56,099 bases of DNA from CALGFH01 sp036003705 (GTDB lineage: Bacteria > Actinomycetota > CALGFH01), in assembly GCA_036003705.1 (NCBI GenBank), contig DASYSE010000093.1, positions 1 through 56,099 on the forward strand. The letters run 5' to 3'. The notes under the pieces were generated by a model, which saw only the letters and a list, made by a program, of their open reading frames with translations, was not told the origin of the DNA and did not search any database. Positions 32,280 through 39,571 of the stretch are shown here, in pieces; position 1 is the stretch's first letter, and each line of letters opens with the position of its first letter. The translations under genes and the position numbers were made by a program.

Positions 32280-32753
32280 ATGCAGCAGCAACCACGATCG
32301 GACCAGCGCGCGCCGGTGCCAAGCTGGTCGCGGCGGTTCGTCGTCGCCTACCTGGCCCTGTTCCTGGTCTGCGGGCTGGCCGGGTTCGAGGCCTGGCCGC
32401 TCACCGGCTGGCGGCTGTTCGCCGACGCCCGCCAGGCCAGGCAGCCGGGCTTCCAGGCGGTGACCGTCGACCGGGCCGGCCGCGAGACCCCGATCCGGTT
32501 CCGCCACCTGCCCGCCGGCTACCAGGGCGACGTCCAGGTCCTCAAGGGCTTCGCCGGCCTCCCGCCGCAGCGGCGGGCGGCCGTCTGCCAAGCCTGGGCC
32601 GAGGCGGTCAGGGACCGGGGCGGCGAGGTGGCGGCCGTGCGCGTCTACCAGACCGTGACCGACGTGTCGCGGCGGGTCGGGGATCGGGGCGCGCCACCGG
32701 CGAGGACGCTGCGCTTCACCTGCCGCGACGGGGACGTCCGTGCGCCGGCTTGA
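32280..32753 (+). CDS. Single-pass membrane protein upstream of HTTM gene
   Basis: A 157-residue protein: short cytoplasmic tail, one membrane segment (FVVAYLALFLVCGLAGFEAWPL, about 20-41, given here across two pieces of the helix), then an external domain with CQAW and FTCRD cysteines that may form a disulfide. The WPLTGWRLFAD motif just after the helix recurs in proteins paired with HTTM/VKG-carboxylase-like genes. ATG 32280 is chosen over GTG 32271 because of the -10 spacing. It overlaps the HTTM start by 14 bases. Function unknown. Confidence 0.68.
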   Translation: MQQQPRSDQRAPVPSWSRRFVVAYLALFLVCGLAGFEAWPLTGWRLFADARQARQPGFQAVTVDRAGRETPIRFRHLPAGYQGDVQVLKGFAGLPPQRRAAVCQAWAEAVRDRGGEVAAVRVYQTVTDVSRRVGDRGAPPARTLRFTCRDGDVRAPA

Positions 32754-33651
32754 GGCCTGGCTGTTCGCCCCCGGCGACCCGCGCCGGCTGGCCGCGATCC
32801 GAATCGGCCTGTGCGCCCTGCTCGCGGCCCGGCTGGCCCGCGGCCCCTACCTGGAGCTGGCCGGCCAGCCGGCGGCCCTGTTCCGGCCGATCTCGTTCCT
32901 GCGCCTGCTGGACCGGATGCCCCCGGCCGAGGTGGTGGCCGCCCTGCAGGTGATCGCCGTTGCCGCCGCGGTGCTGGCCATGCTCGGGCTCCTGACCCGG
33001 GTCACCCTGCCCCTCGCCTGGCTGGCCGCCCTCCCCCTGGTCGCGATGACCTCCAGCCTCGGCAAGGTCGTCCACAACGACGTGCTGCTGCTGCTCTGCC
33101 TGGTCCCGCTCCTGCCCGCCCCGGCCGGCGCGGCCTGGTCGCTGGACGCCCGCCAGCGCGCCAGGGCCGGCCACGGCGCCGGCTTCGGCTGGCCGGTGCG
33201 GACGGCGATGCTGGTGGTCGCCGGGGCCTACTGCTGCTCCGGGCTGGCCAAGCTGCTCCACGCCGGCCCGGCCTGGGTGGCCAGCGACAACCTGCGCTGG
33301 GTGCTGTACGCCTCCAGTGACCAGCAGGACACCCCCAACCCGTTCGCCCTGTTCGTCGCCGACCGGCCCGTCCTCGCCCACCTGGTGGCGGCGGCCACCC
33401 TGGCCGTCGAGCTCGGCTTCCCGCTGGTGCTGTGGCGGCCCCGGCTGGCCTGGCTGTTCGTGCCGGCCGTGATCGCCATGCACGCCGGCATCGGGCTGGC
33501 CATGCGCCTGGACTACTCGGCCATGGCCGCCACCGTGCTGATCGTCATGGTCGACTGGCCAGCCGTTGCCGACCGCATCCGCCGGCCCGGCGCCGCCCCC
33601 GGTGGTCCGGGGCGACGGGCCGGCCCCGTCCCGGCCGAGGAGCGCCAGTGA
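32740..33651 (+). CDS. HTTM-domain (vitamin K gamma-carboxylase-like) membrane protein
   Basis: A 303-residue integral membrane protein with about six to seven helices. LAAIRIGLCALLAARLARGPY, then FLRLLDRMPPAEVV and VVAGAYCCSGLAKLLHAGPAW are typical of the HTTM domain shared with vitamin K-dependent gamma-carboxylase. The Lys of SGLAKL aligns with a conserved position of the family. No carboxylase catalytic C-terminal domain is present. Bacterial members are mostly uncharacterised. GTG 32740 lies inside the preceding gene, and its TGA overlaps a GTG that begins the duplicated sequence listed next. Confidence 0.82.
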   Translation: MRRLEAWLFAPGDPRRLAAIRIGLCALLAARLARGPYLELAGQPAALFRPISFLRLLDRMPPAEVVAALQVIAVAAAVLAMLGLLTRVTLPLAWLAALPLVAMTSSLGKVVHNDVLLLLCLVPLLPAPAGAAWSLDARQRARAGHGAGFGWPVRTAMLVVAGAYCCSGLAKLLHAGPAWVASDNLRWVLYASSDQQDTPNPFALFVADRPVLAHLVAAATLAVELGFPLVLWRPRLAWLFVPAVIAMHAGIGLAMRLDYSAMAATVLIVMVDWPAVADRIRRPGAAPGGPGRRAGPVPAEERQ

Positions 33652-33717
33652 CCACCCAGGCCGACCTGATCCTGGCCGAGGAGCGCCGGTGACCACCCAG
33701 GCCGACCTGATCCTGGC
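33633..33717 (+). repeat. 41-base tandem duplication of a ribosome-site/start region
   Basis: Bases 33633-33673 are repeated at 33674-33714 with one change. Each copy has GAGGAGCG, a GTG start and the codons TTQADLIL. From the first GTG (33648) the frame gives 14 residues and stops at TGA 33690-33692, which overlaps the second GTG (33689) that opens the amidohydrolase frame. Confidence 0.85.
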
Positions 33718-34540
33718 GGGTGCGCCGGTGTACACCGCCGACCCGGGCCGCCGCTGGGCCGACGCCGTCGCCGTGCGGGCCGGCCGGATCGCCGCGGTCG
33801 GCCCGGAAGCAGACCTGCTCGCCCTGCGCGGGCCCGCGACCCGGGTGCTGCGGCTGCCCGGCGGCATGGTCCTGCCCGGCTTCCAGGACGCCCACGTCCA
33901 CACCGCGGCCGGCGGCCTGGAACTGGCCCAAAGCGACCTGCACGGGGTCGAGCCGGAGGGCTACCCGGCGGCGGTTGCCCGCTACGCCGCCGGCCATCCC
34001 GCGCCGGCTGGGTGGTCGGCGGCGGCTGGGTGATGGACGCGTTCCCCGACGGCGGGCCCCACCTCGCCGCGCTGGACGCGGTGGTCGGCAACCGGCCGGT
34101 GTTCCTGGAGTCCACCGACGGCCACAGCGCCTGGGCCAACACCCGCGCCCTGGAGCTGGCCGGCATCACTCGCGCCACCCCCGACCCGCCACGAGGCCGG
34201 ATCGAGCGCGACGCCGCCGGCGAGCCGACCGGTGCCCTCCACGAGGCCGCCATGGGCCTGGTCGGCGAGCTCGCCCCCGAGCCGGACCAGGCCGAATGGG
34301 AGGCCGCCATCGAACGCGGTCAGGCCCACCTGCACCGTCTCGGGATCACCGCCTGGCAGGACGCCTCGGTCAGCCCGGCCATGCTGGCCGCCTACCGGGG
34401 CGGTCGCCGAGCGGGGCCGGCTCACCGGCCGGGCGGTGGCCGCGCTCCGGTGGGACGTCGAGGCCGGCGACGCCCGGGCCCTGGCCACCCTGGTCGAGGG
34501 CTGGCCGGTCCACGCCGACCCCTCCCTGGACCTGGCTTGA
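33689..34540 (+). pseudogene. Decayed YtcJ-type amidohydrolase, frameshifted and truncated
   Basis: The N-terminus is a normal amidohydrolase: DLILAGAPVYTADPGRRWAD, then GGMVLPGFQDAHVHT with the first metal His pair. Frame one closes near 34030, while frame two continues the match from about 34012 (VVGNRPVFLESTDGHSAW, ALHEAAMGLV). A second shift near 34400 moves to frame three (VAERGRLTGRAVAALRWDVE), which ends at 34540. Family members are about 530 residues; roughly the last half, with the remaining metal ligands, is missing. Two frameshifts plus truncation argue for a real pseudogene rather than a single sequencing error. Confidence 0.82.
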
Positions 34541-34607
34541 TCACCCGGACCATGGCCGGCAGCAGCACCACCACCCGGTCAGGCGCTCGTTCCGCAACGG
34601 TCCCGTC

Positions 34608-35732
34608 TCAGACCACACCGGCCAGGTCCACCTCCTCGTAGGCGGTGGAGCACGGGCTGCCCGGCGCCACCCACATCCGTCCCAGGTCCAGGTCGCAGAT
34701 CATCGAGAACACCACCGCCGACGCCTCGTCGGCGGGTTCGCCGACGCCGTGCTCGCAGATGGCCTGGGCCCCGCCGCCGCCGTGGTCGGCCAGGATCTGG
34801 CCGAGCGCGGCCGGGGTCGCCGGGGAGCGCTCCTCGACCAGGGCCCGCAGCCGGTCCAGCCGGGCCTGGCTTCCCCGGCTGGGCGGCGGCGCGCGCTCGG
34901 CAAGCTCCGGGTCGGTGTAGTGGTTGGTGTGGCTGCCGGGGCCGCGGTTGACCGCGAACCGGGTGGCGCTGGTCTCGATGCTCATCGCGCTGCCGGTCCC
35001 GAAGGCGAAGCTGTGCCCGTAGCCGCCGGCCCGGCCGGGCAGGGTCGCCCGGCGCAGGGCGTCGGCCGGGGAGGAGGCCACCAGCGCGTGCCTGGAGACC
35101 AGCACCCGGGGCACGCCGACGCCGTCGTCGCCCGCGACCAGCGACTGGATGCCCTGGGCGACCCGGTACTCGTTCATGCCGACCGCCGGCAGGCAGCAGG
35201 CCAGGGTGGGGGAGACCAGGGCCGGACCATCGTCGGGCAGCTCGATCACCACGGCGACGTGGCCGAGCTCCCCCGCCAGCCACTGCTCGTTGTGGCCGAG
35301 CAGCGTGTACCCGGGGCCGGACACGGTCACCGTGGAGCAACGGTCCCCCGGGGTGCCGGCCGCGCCGCCGGCCTCCGCCGGCCCGGTCGACCCGGCGGCG
35401 CCGGTGACCTGGCCGAGCCTGGGCCCGCTGCGCGCCTCCAGCAGCGGGACCAGCTCCTCGAAGGCGTTGACGCAGAACAGCTCCCAGAACGACACCCCTG
35501 CCCCCTCGGCCATGCCGGTGACCAGCTCGACCAGATCGGGCAGCTCCCGTTCGGCGGCGTGCAGGTACGGGGCGAGCAGGGAGGGCAGCTCGCCGACGCC
35601 GACGCCCCGCCGGACCAGGTAGCGCCAGTAGAACTCGAGCGAATGCCGGACCAGGTCGGCCAGCTCGTAGCCGACCGTCCGGCCCCGCTCCAGCGGGTCG
35701 CCCCTGGCGACCACGACCCGCAGGGGGCTCAC
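34608..35732 (-). CDS. C45-family autoproteolytic acyltransferase/hydrolase
   Basis: A 374-residue Ntn-hydrolase related to fungal acyl-CoA:6-APA acyltransferase. Such proteins cut themselves before a Cys that becomes the N-terminal nucleophile; here GDRCSTVTV (about residue 132) fits, following the variable Ala/Gly linker. GYTLLGHNEQWLAGELGH and PALVSPTLACCLPAVGMNEYR are other conserved blocks, and the end SPCSTAYEEVDL is typical. It would hydrolyse or transfer an acyl amide; the substrate is unknown. GTG 35732 overlaps the stop of the short upstream frame (GTGA). It faces the decayed amidohydrolase. Confidence 0.82.
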   Translation of the reverse strand: MSPLRVVVARGDPLERGRTVGYELADLVRHSLEFYWRYLVRRGVGVGELPSLLAPYLHAAERELPDLVELVTGMAEGAGVSFWELFCVNAFEELVPLLEARSGPRLGQVTGAAGSTGPAEAGGAAGTPGDRCSTVTVSGPGYTLLGHNEQWLAGELGHVAVVIELPDDGPALVSPTLACCLPAVGMNEYRVAQGIQSLVAGDDGVGVPRVLVSRHALVASSPADALRRATLPGRAGGYGHSFAFGTGSAMSIETSATRFAVNRGPGSHTNHYTDPELAERAPPPSRGSQARLDRLRALVEERSPATPAALGQILADHGGGGAQAICEHGVGEPADEASAVVFSMICDLDLGRMWVAPGSPCSTAYEEVDLAGVV

Positions 35733-35929
35733 GGAGTCGCCTCGGGCAGACCGGCGCAGGCGAGCAGGAAGGCGGCCGCCCCGACAATCCACTCGCCGGT
35801 GGCGCTGACCGACGGCATGAGCAGGTACTCCCGGATCCGCTCCAGGTCGGCTGGGAACCGCTCGGCCACCCGAGCCTGCACCCGGGCAAGCAGCTCGTCC
35901 ATTCCCGTATTCTGCTGCACCTGGATCAT
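35729..35929 (-). pseudogene. Short frame resembling the N-terminus of an M20 peptidase
   Basis: ATG 35929 (GGGAGG upstream) encodes 66 residues. MDELLARVQARVAERFPADL leads into IREYLLMPSVSATGEWI, the usual opening of M20 dipeptidases (leader helix, then a Pro-Ser-Val-Ser-Ala-Thr-Gly-Glu motif), and stops 20 residues later, long before any metal ligand. Either a peptidase gene was deleted down to its start or this is a genuine small protein. Its stop overlaps the C45 start, so it may now serve only to couple translation. Confidence 0.45.
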
Positions 35930-36033
35930 GGCCGGCCTCCCGCTGCGCCCGGGTCTGGATCGGCGTTGCCGACCGCCCTGGCCAGGCCCCCGGCGACCGA
36001 GACGTGGGCTCCGATGCGCACGCCGGCGCACCG

Positions 36034-38025
36034 CTAGAGGAGGTTGAGCAGAAGGCGGACCACGCTGCCGCGTCTGGCCCGCTCACCGGGCTCCGGACTC
36101 TGGTCGATCACCCGGCTGCCGAGGTTCAGCACGAAGCTCGCGCGCAGGCCGGCCGCGCGCAGCCGCTGCTCCGCCTGGTCCTTGGGCAGGCCGACCACCT
36201 CGGGGACCTCGACCAGGTCGGGGCCCTTGCTGACCCGGACGGTCACCGTCGACCCCCAGGTCGCCCGGTCGCCGGCGCCGGGCACGGTGCCGACCACCCG
36301 GCCCTCGGGGACGTTGTCGTCGAAGACCCGCTCCGGCCGGGCGTTGAGGTGGGCGGCGGCCAGGGCGGCCTCGGCGGCCCGGAACGGTCGCCCGGCCACC
36401 TGCGGCACCTCGACCTTGGGCTTGCCGACGCTGACGACCACCGTCACCCGCTGGCCGGCCTTCAGCACCGTCCCCGCCGGCGGGCGGGTCCCGATGACCC
36501 GGCCGGCCGGGACGGTCAGGCTGGTGCCGTCCTGCCGGTGGGACAAGATGTCCAGCTGCCTCAGCCGGCCGGTCGCGGCGCTCGCCGACCGTCCGGCCAG
36601 GTCGGGCAGGGTGATCCCGAGCGACTGCTGGAGCACGACGGTCGACTGCCGCTGGGCCTTCCTCCCGCCGGCGACGGACTGGGTGGCGATCAGGCCCTGG
36701 TGGACGCGATCGGAGGCGACCGGTTCGGCCATCCGGACCCGCAGGCCGCGGTCCTGCAGGTCTCTCGTCGCCTCGCCGACCTCAAGGCCGACCACCTGCG
36801 GCACGCGGACCGAGCCGCCGAGCAGGCCGCCGGCACGGGTGGCCAGGCCCGCGGCCAGCAGGCCGAGCACCAGCAGGACGGCCAGCAGCCAGCCCCGCCG
36901 GCGACGGTTGCCGGCCCGTGTCTTGGGCACCCGCCCCGTGGTCGGCCTCGGCCGCATCGGCGCCTGCCCGGCAGGCGGCAGCCGGGTCGCCCCCCCCGCC
37001 ACCGTCGGCCAGCCCTCCAGGCTGCGGGTGGCCGCCCCGTGGCCCTCGTCCGGCCAGCTCACCGTCGGCGCCCCGGCTCGTGCCTGGTCGGGTGGGGCGG
37101 CGGCGCCGGCGGCCGGTGCCCAGCCGGCGGTGGTGTCGGGGCCCGCGGGCGGGAGCACGGTGGTGGCGCGCAGCGCCTCGTCGACCCGGCGCCGGCGCGG
37201 CGCCCCGATGGCGGCCGCGAAGTCGGAGGCGCGCAGGTAGCGCCCGGTCGGGTCGGGGTCGGTGGCCCGGGCAACGGCGGCGTCGAAGAGCTGCGGGATG
37301 CCCTCGGCCGCCTGGGACGGCGGCGGCACCCGGCCGCCCAGGTGCTGCCGGACGACCTGGCCGGGGTCGCCCTCGAACGGCGGCCGGCCGGTCACGCACT
37401 CCCAGGCGACCACCCCCAAGGCGTAGACGTCGGCCCGCCCGTCGACCACCCCGCCCCGCAGCACCTCGGGCGCGCAGTAGTGGACGGTTGCGGCCAGCGC
37501 CTGCCCGTGGCCGCGCTGGGCGGCCGCCCGGACCAGGCCGAAGTCGGCGACCTTGACCGTCTCGCTGGTCAGCAGCACGTTCTCCGGCTTGACGTCGAGG
37601 TGGACCACGCCGGCGTGGTGGGCATGGTCGAGCGCGTCGGCGACCGGGCCCAGCAGCTCCGCGGTGGTCTCGGGACCCAGGCGCCGCTGGCTGTCGAGCA
37701 GCGCGCGCAGGGTCCGGCCGCTGACATGCTCCATCACGATCCAGGGCAGGCCGCGCTCCTCGCCGGAGTCGTAGACGGCCACGACGTTGGGATGGGAGAG
37801 GCGGGCGGCGGTGCGGGCCTCGCGCCGGAACTGCTCGGAGAACCCGCGGTCGCGGGCGAACTCCGGGCGCGGCACCTTGATCGCCACCACCCGGTCGAGC
37901 TGCCGGTCGTGTCCGCGGTAGACGATCGCCATGCCGCCCTGGGCGATGCGGGCGACGACCTCGTAGCGGCGGCGGCCGAGGGTCCGGCCGACAAGGGCGT
38001 CCAGGTCGGCGGTGTGTCTGGCCAA
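36034..38025 (-). CDS. PknB-type Ser/Thr protein kinase with four PASTA domains
   Basis: About 663 residues. The kinase (about 20-280) has IAQGGMAIVYRG, VAIKVP, VVHLDVKPENVLL, VADFGLVRA and the APE-type CAPEVL. The catalytic loop reads HLD rather than HRD, so regulation by activation-loop phosphorylation may differ from PknB. A Pro/Ala-rich linker leads to one membrane segment (GWLLAVLLVLGLLAAGLATR, about 382-401). Four external PASTA repeats follow (VRVPQVVGLEVGEATRDL, ITLPDLAGRSASAATGRL, VEVPQVAGRPFRAAEAAL, VEVPEVVGLPKDQAEQRL), expected to bind peptidoglycan fragments. No good ATG or GTG exists; TTG 38025 is the best start. It stands apart from the usual rodA-pbpA cluster. Confidence 0.87.
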   Translation of the reverse strand: MARHTADLDALVGRTLGRRRYEVVARIAQGGMAIVYRGHDRQLDRVVAIKVPRPEFARDRGFSEQFRREARTAARLSHPNVVAVYDSGEERGLPWIVMEHVSGRTLRALLDSQRRLGPETTAELLGPVADALDHAHHAGVVHLDVKPENVLLTSETVKVADFGLVRAAAQRGHGQALAATVHYCAPEVLRGGVVDGRADVYALGVVAWECVTGRPPFEGDPGQVVRQHLGGRVPPPSQAAEGIPQLFDAAVARATDPDPTGRYLRASDFAAAIGAPRRRRVDEALRATTVLPPAGPDTTAGWAPAAGAAAPPDQARAGAPTVSWPDEGHGAATRSLEGWPTVAGGATRLPPAGQAPMRPRPTTGRVPKTRAGNRRRRGWLLAVLLVLGLLAAGLATRAGGLLGGSVRVPQVVGLEVGEATRDLQDRGLRVRMAEPVASDRVHQGLIATQSVAGGRKAQRQSTVVLQQSLGITLPDLAGRSASAATGRLRQLDILSHRQDGTSLTVPAGRVIGTRPPAGTVLKAGQRVTVVVSVGKPKVEVPQVAGRPFRAAEAALAAAHLNARPERVFDDNVPEGRVVGTVPGAGDRATWGSTVTVRVSKGPDLVEVPEVVGLPKDQAEQRLRAAGLRASFVLNLGSRVIDQSPEPGERARRGSVVRLLLNLL

Positions 38026-38074
38026 GGTCAGTCCCAGGATCGGTCGCCGCCCGGCGGATACCGGCCGGCAGAGA

Positions 38075-38080
38075 ATTCTA
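38075..38080 (-). promoter_or_regulatory. -10 box (TAGAAT) of the PASTA kinase
   Basis: TAGAAT on the minus strand lies 49 bases before TTG 38025, in a divergent gap of 143 bases. Confidence 0.45.
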
Positions 38081-38153
38081 AGCAGGCCCGACCCACAACT
38101 GCACGCAACCGCCCAGCCGGCAGCTCCGCTGGCCCTTCGCCGATGTCGGGGGT

Positions 38154-38159
38154 GAGAAT
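38154..38159 (+). promoter_or_regulatory. Weak -10 box (GAGAAT)
   Basis: GAGAAT ends nine bases before ATG 38169; weaker than the other boxes because the first T is missing. Confidence 0.3.
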
Positions 38160-38168
38160 GTCCGGGAC

Positions 38169-38501
38169 ATGGCCTTCGACGACGAGCTGGGACTGCTCGG
38201 CTACCGCCTTGCCCAGGAGAAACGGGACGGCACCCGGACATTCTCGCTGGCCCGCAACCGCTACCTCACCTACTGGCTGCACCTGCCCGCCGACGATTCC
38301 GTTGGCCTGTTCACCTGGGAGTTCGCCCTCGGCGAGTACATGGACGAGTACGGGCTGCAGGTCGGGGCCAACGAGCCCCTCAACCAGTTCCTGTTCCCCC
38401 AGGTCGACACCGAGGTGGCGCAGGACATGGCCGAGGTCGTCAAGGCCATGGAGCGCACCGAGGCGATGTTCGCCGGCATGAACTTCGGCCACCGCGGGTG
38501 A
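38169..38501 (+). CDS. Conserved small hypothetical protein
   Basis: A 110-residue acidic soluble protein rich in aromatics (NRYLTYWLHLPADDSVGLFTWE) with a C-terminal helix (EVAQDMAEVVKAMERTEAMF). Codon use matches the neighbours. No motif or membrane segment suggests a function. It is divergent from the kinase and separate from the following small membrane protein. Confidence 0.62.
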   Translation: MAFDDELGLLGYRLAQEKRDGTRTFSLARNRYLTYWLHLPADDSVGLFTWEFALGEYMDEYGLQVGANEPLNQFLFPQVDTEVAQDMAEVVKAMERTEAMFAGMNFGHRG

Positions 38502-38554
38502 ACCGGGTTGTCGGCCCGCCCGGCAGGGTAGGTGGGGCGGGCGGGCCGATGGAG

Positions 38555-38560
38555 TAGGCT
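38555..38560 (+). promoter_or_regulatory. -10 box (TAGGCT) upstream of the small membrane gene
   Basis: TAGGCT lies 34 bases before ATG 38595; the leader includes a strong GGAGGAGG. Confidence 0.4.
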
Positions 38561-38594
38561 CCATCCCCCTGGCCCCCCCGTTGGAGGAGGCAGC

Positions 38595-38765
38595 ATGCGC
38601 CGCGGTGGTTCCCTGCTCATCACGATTCTGCTGCTGTTGGCCGCGTTCTGGGCCGGCATCCAGTACGAGCGGAACAACTGCAAGATCGACCTGCCGAACA
38701 GCGCCCAGCAGGTCGACCAGTCGGTCAAGTGCCGCGACTACAAGGGTGTCGACCTTCCCGGCTAG
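38595..38765 (+). CDS. 56-residue single-pass membrane protein
   Basis: MRRGGSLLITILLLLAAFWA forms a membrane anchor, followed by a short external part with two Cys (NNCKID and VKCRDYKG) that may form a disulfide. GGAGGAGG is placed ideally before ATG 38595. It lies just upstream of the lycopene cyclase pair on the same strand and is probably co-transcribed. No family known to me. Confidence 0.6.
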   Translation: MRRGGSLLITILLLLAAFWAGIQYERNNCKIDLPNSAQQVDQSVKCRDYKGVDLPG

Positions 38766-38846
38766 GACGTTCGACCGGTGGCCGGTGGGCCGCCCGGAGC
38801 CGGCAGCGGCCACCGGCGGCCCACCCGCCTGGTGGGGGGAGGTGCG

Positions 38847-39176
38847 GTGCTGGGGCGCGCCAGCTACCTGGTCCTGATGGCCGCCTGCCTGCTGGTCACC
38901 CTGCCCCTGGAGCTGGTCCTCAAGGCGGGGGTGTACCGCCGGCCCTGGCGCTGGCTGGCCGCCCTGCTGCCGGTGTTCGTGGTCTTCAACCTGTGGGACT
39001 GGGTGGCCATCCGGCGGGCCCACTGGACCTACAGCCAGCGCTACACCACCGGGATCGACCTGCTCGGGCTGCCGCTTGAGGAGCTGGTGTTCTTCGTGGT
39101 CGTCCCCACCTGCGCGCTGCTCACCTACCAGGCGGTCGTGCGGCTGCTCCCTCCGAGGGAGGAGCCGGGCGGGTGA
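38847..39176 (+). CDS. crtYc: Lycopene cyclase subunit CrtYc
   Basis: A 109-residue protein with three membrane helices. YLVLMAACLLVTLPLELVL and WRWLAALLPVFVVFNLWDW flank the loop WTYSQRYTTGIDLLGLPLEE, and PLEELVFFVVVPTC is the conserved acidic motif of the actinobacterial heterodimeric cyclase. With CrtYd it closes beta- or epsilon-type rings on lycopene or related chains in the membrane. GTG 38847 follows GGGGGGAGG at five bases; a longer frame to 38778 has no ribosome site. The stop overlaps crtYd. Confidence 0.85.
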   Translation: MLGRASYLVLMAACLLVTLPLELVLKAGVYRRPWRWLAALLPVFVVFNLWDWVAIRRAHWTYSQRYTTGIDLLGLPLEELVFFVVVPTCALLTYQAVVRLLPPREEPGG

Positions 39177-39481
39177 TCAAGGAGTACACCTTCGCCGCGG
39201 CCTGCGGGGTCGTGCTCGCGGTCCTGCTCGAGGTGCTGGTGCTGCGCACCGGCATGTTCCGTGACCGCCGCTACTGGACGGCCGTCGGCATCGTCGCCTG
39301 CTTCCAGCTGCTGGTGAACGGGGTGCTGACCTGCCCGCCGATCGTCAGCTACAACCCAGCGGAGATCCTCGGCCCGCGGGTCGCCTGCGCCCCGATCGAG
39401 GACCTCGGATTCGGGTTCGCGATGGTCACCGCCACCATCGGCATCTGGCGCCGCGTCGCCCCCCGACCCGGCGACCCCTGA
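39173..39481 (+). CDS. crtYd: Lycopene cyclase subunit CrtYd
   Basis: A 102-residue, three-helix partner of CrtYc. YTFAAACGVVLAVLLEVLVL and the second-half motif CAPIEDLGFGFAMVTATIGI, whose PIED matches PLEE in CrtYc, mark the domain. NGVLTCPPIVSYNP is the typical central loop. GTG 39173 overlaps the CrtYc TGA, so the two subunits are made in step. The ring type cannot be read from sequence alone. Confidence 0.85.
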   Translation: MIKEYTFAAACGVVLAVLLEVLVLRTGMFRDRRYWTAVGIVACFQLLVNGVLTCPPIVSYNPAEILGPRVACAPIEDLGFGFAMVTATIGIWRRVAPRPGDP

Positions 39482-39571
39482 CCGTGGCCACCCTGTCCCC
39501 CCCTGGTCGACCCGGACGGCGTCGACGAGGCGATGCTCGCGCTGCTGGCAAGGATGTGAGCCAGGGGGCGG

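Noticed and set aside
39482..39571. A coding-like stretch (VDEAMLALLARM) between crtYd and dxs
   Set aside because: It has no usable start in frame and is under 30 codons. It may be a remnant, but there is too little to call.
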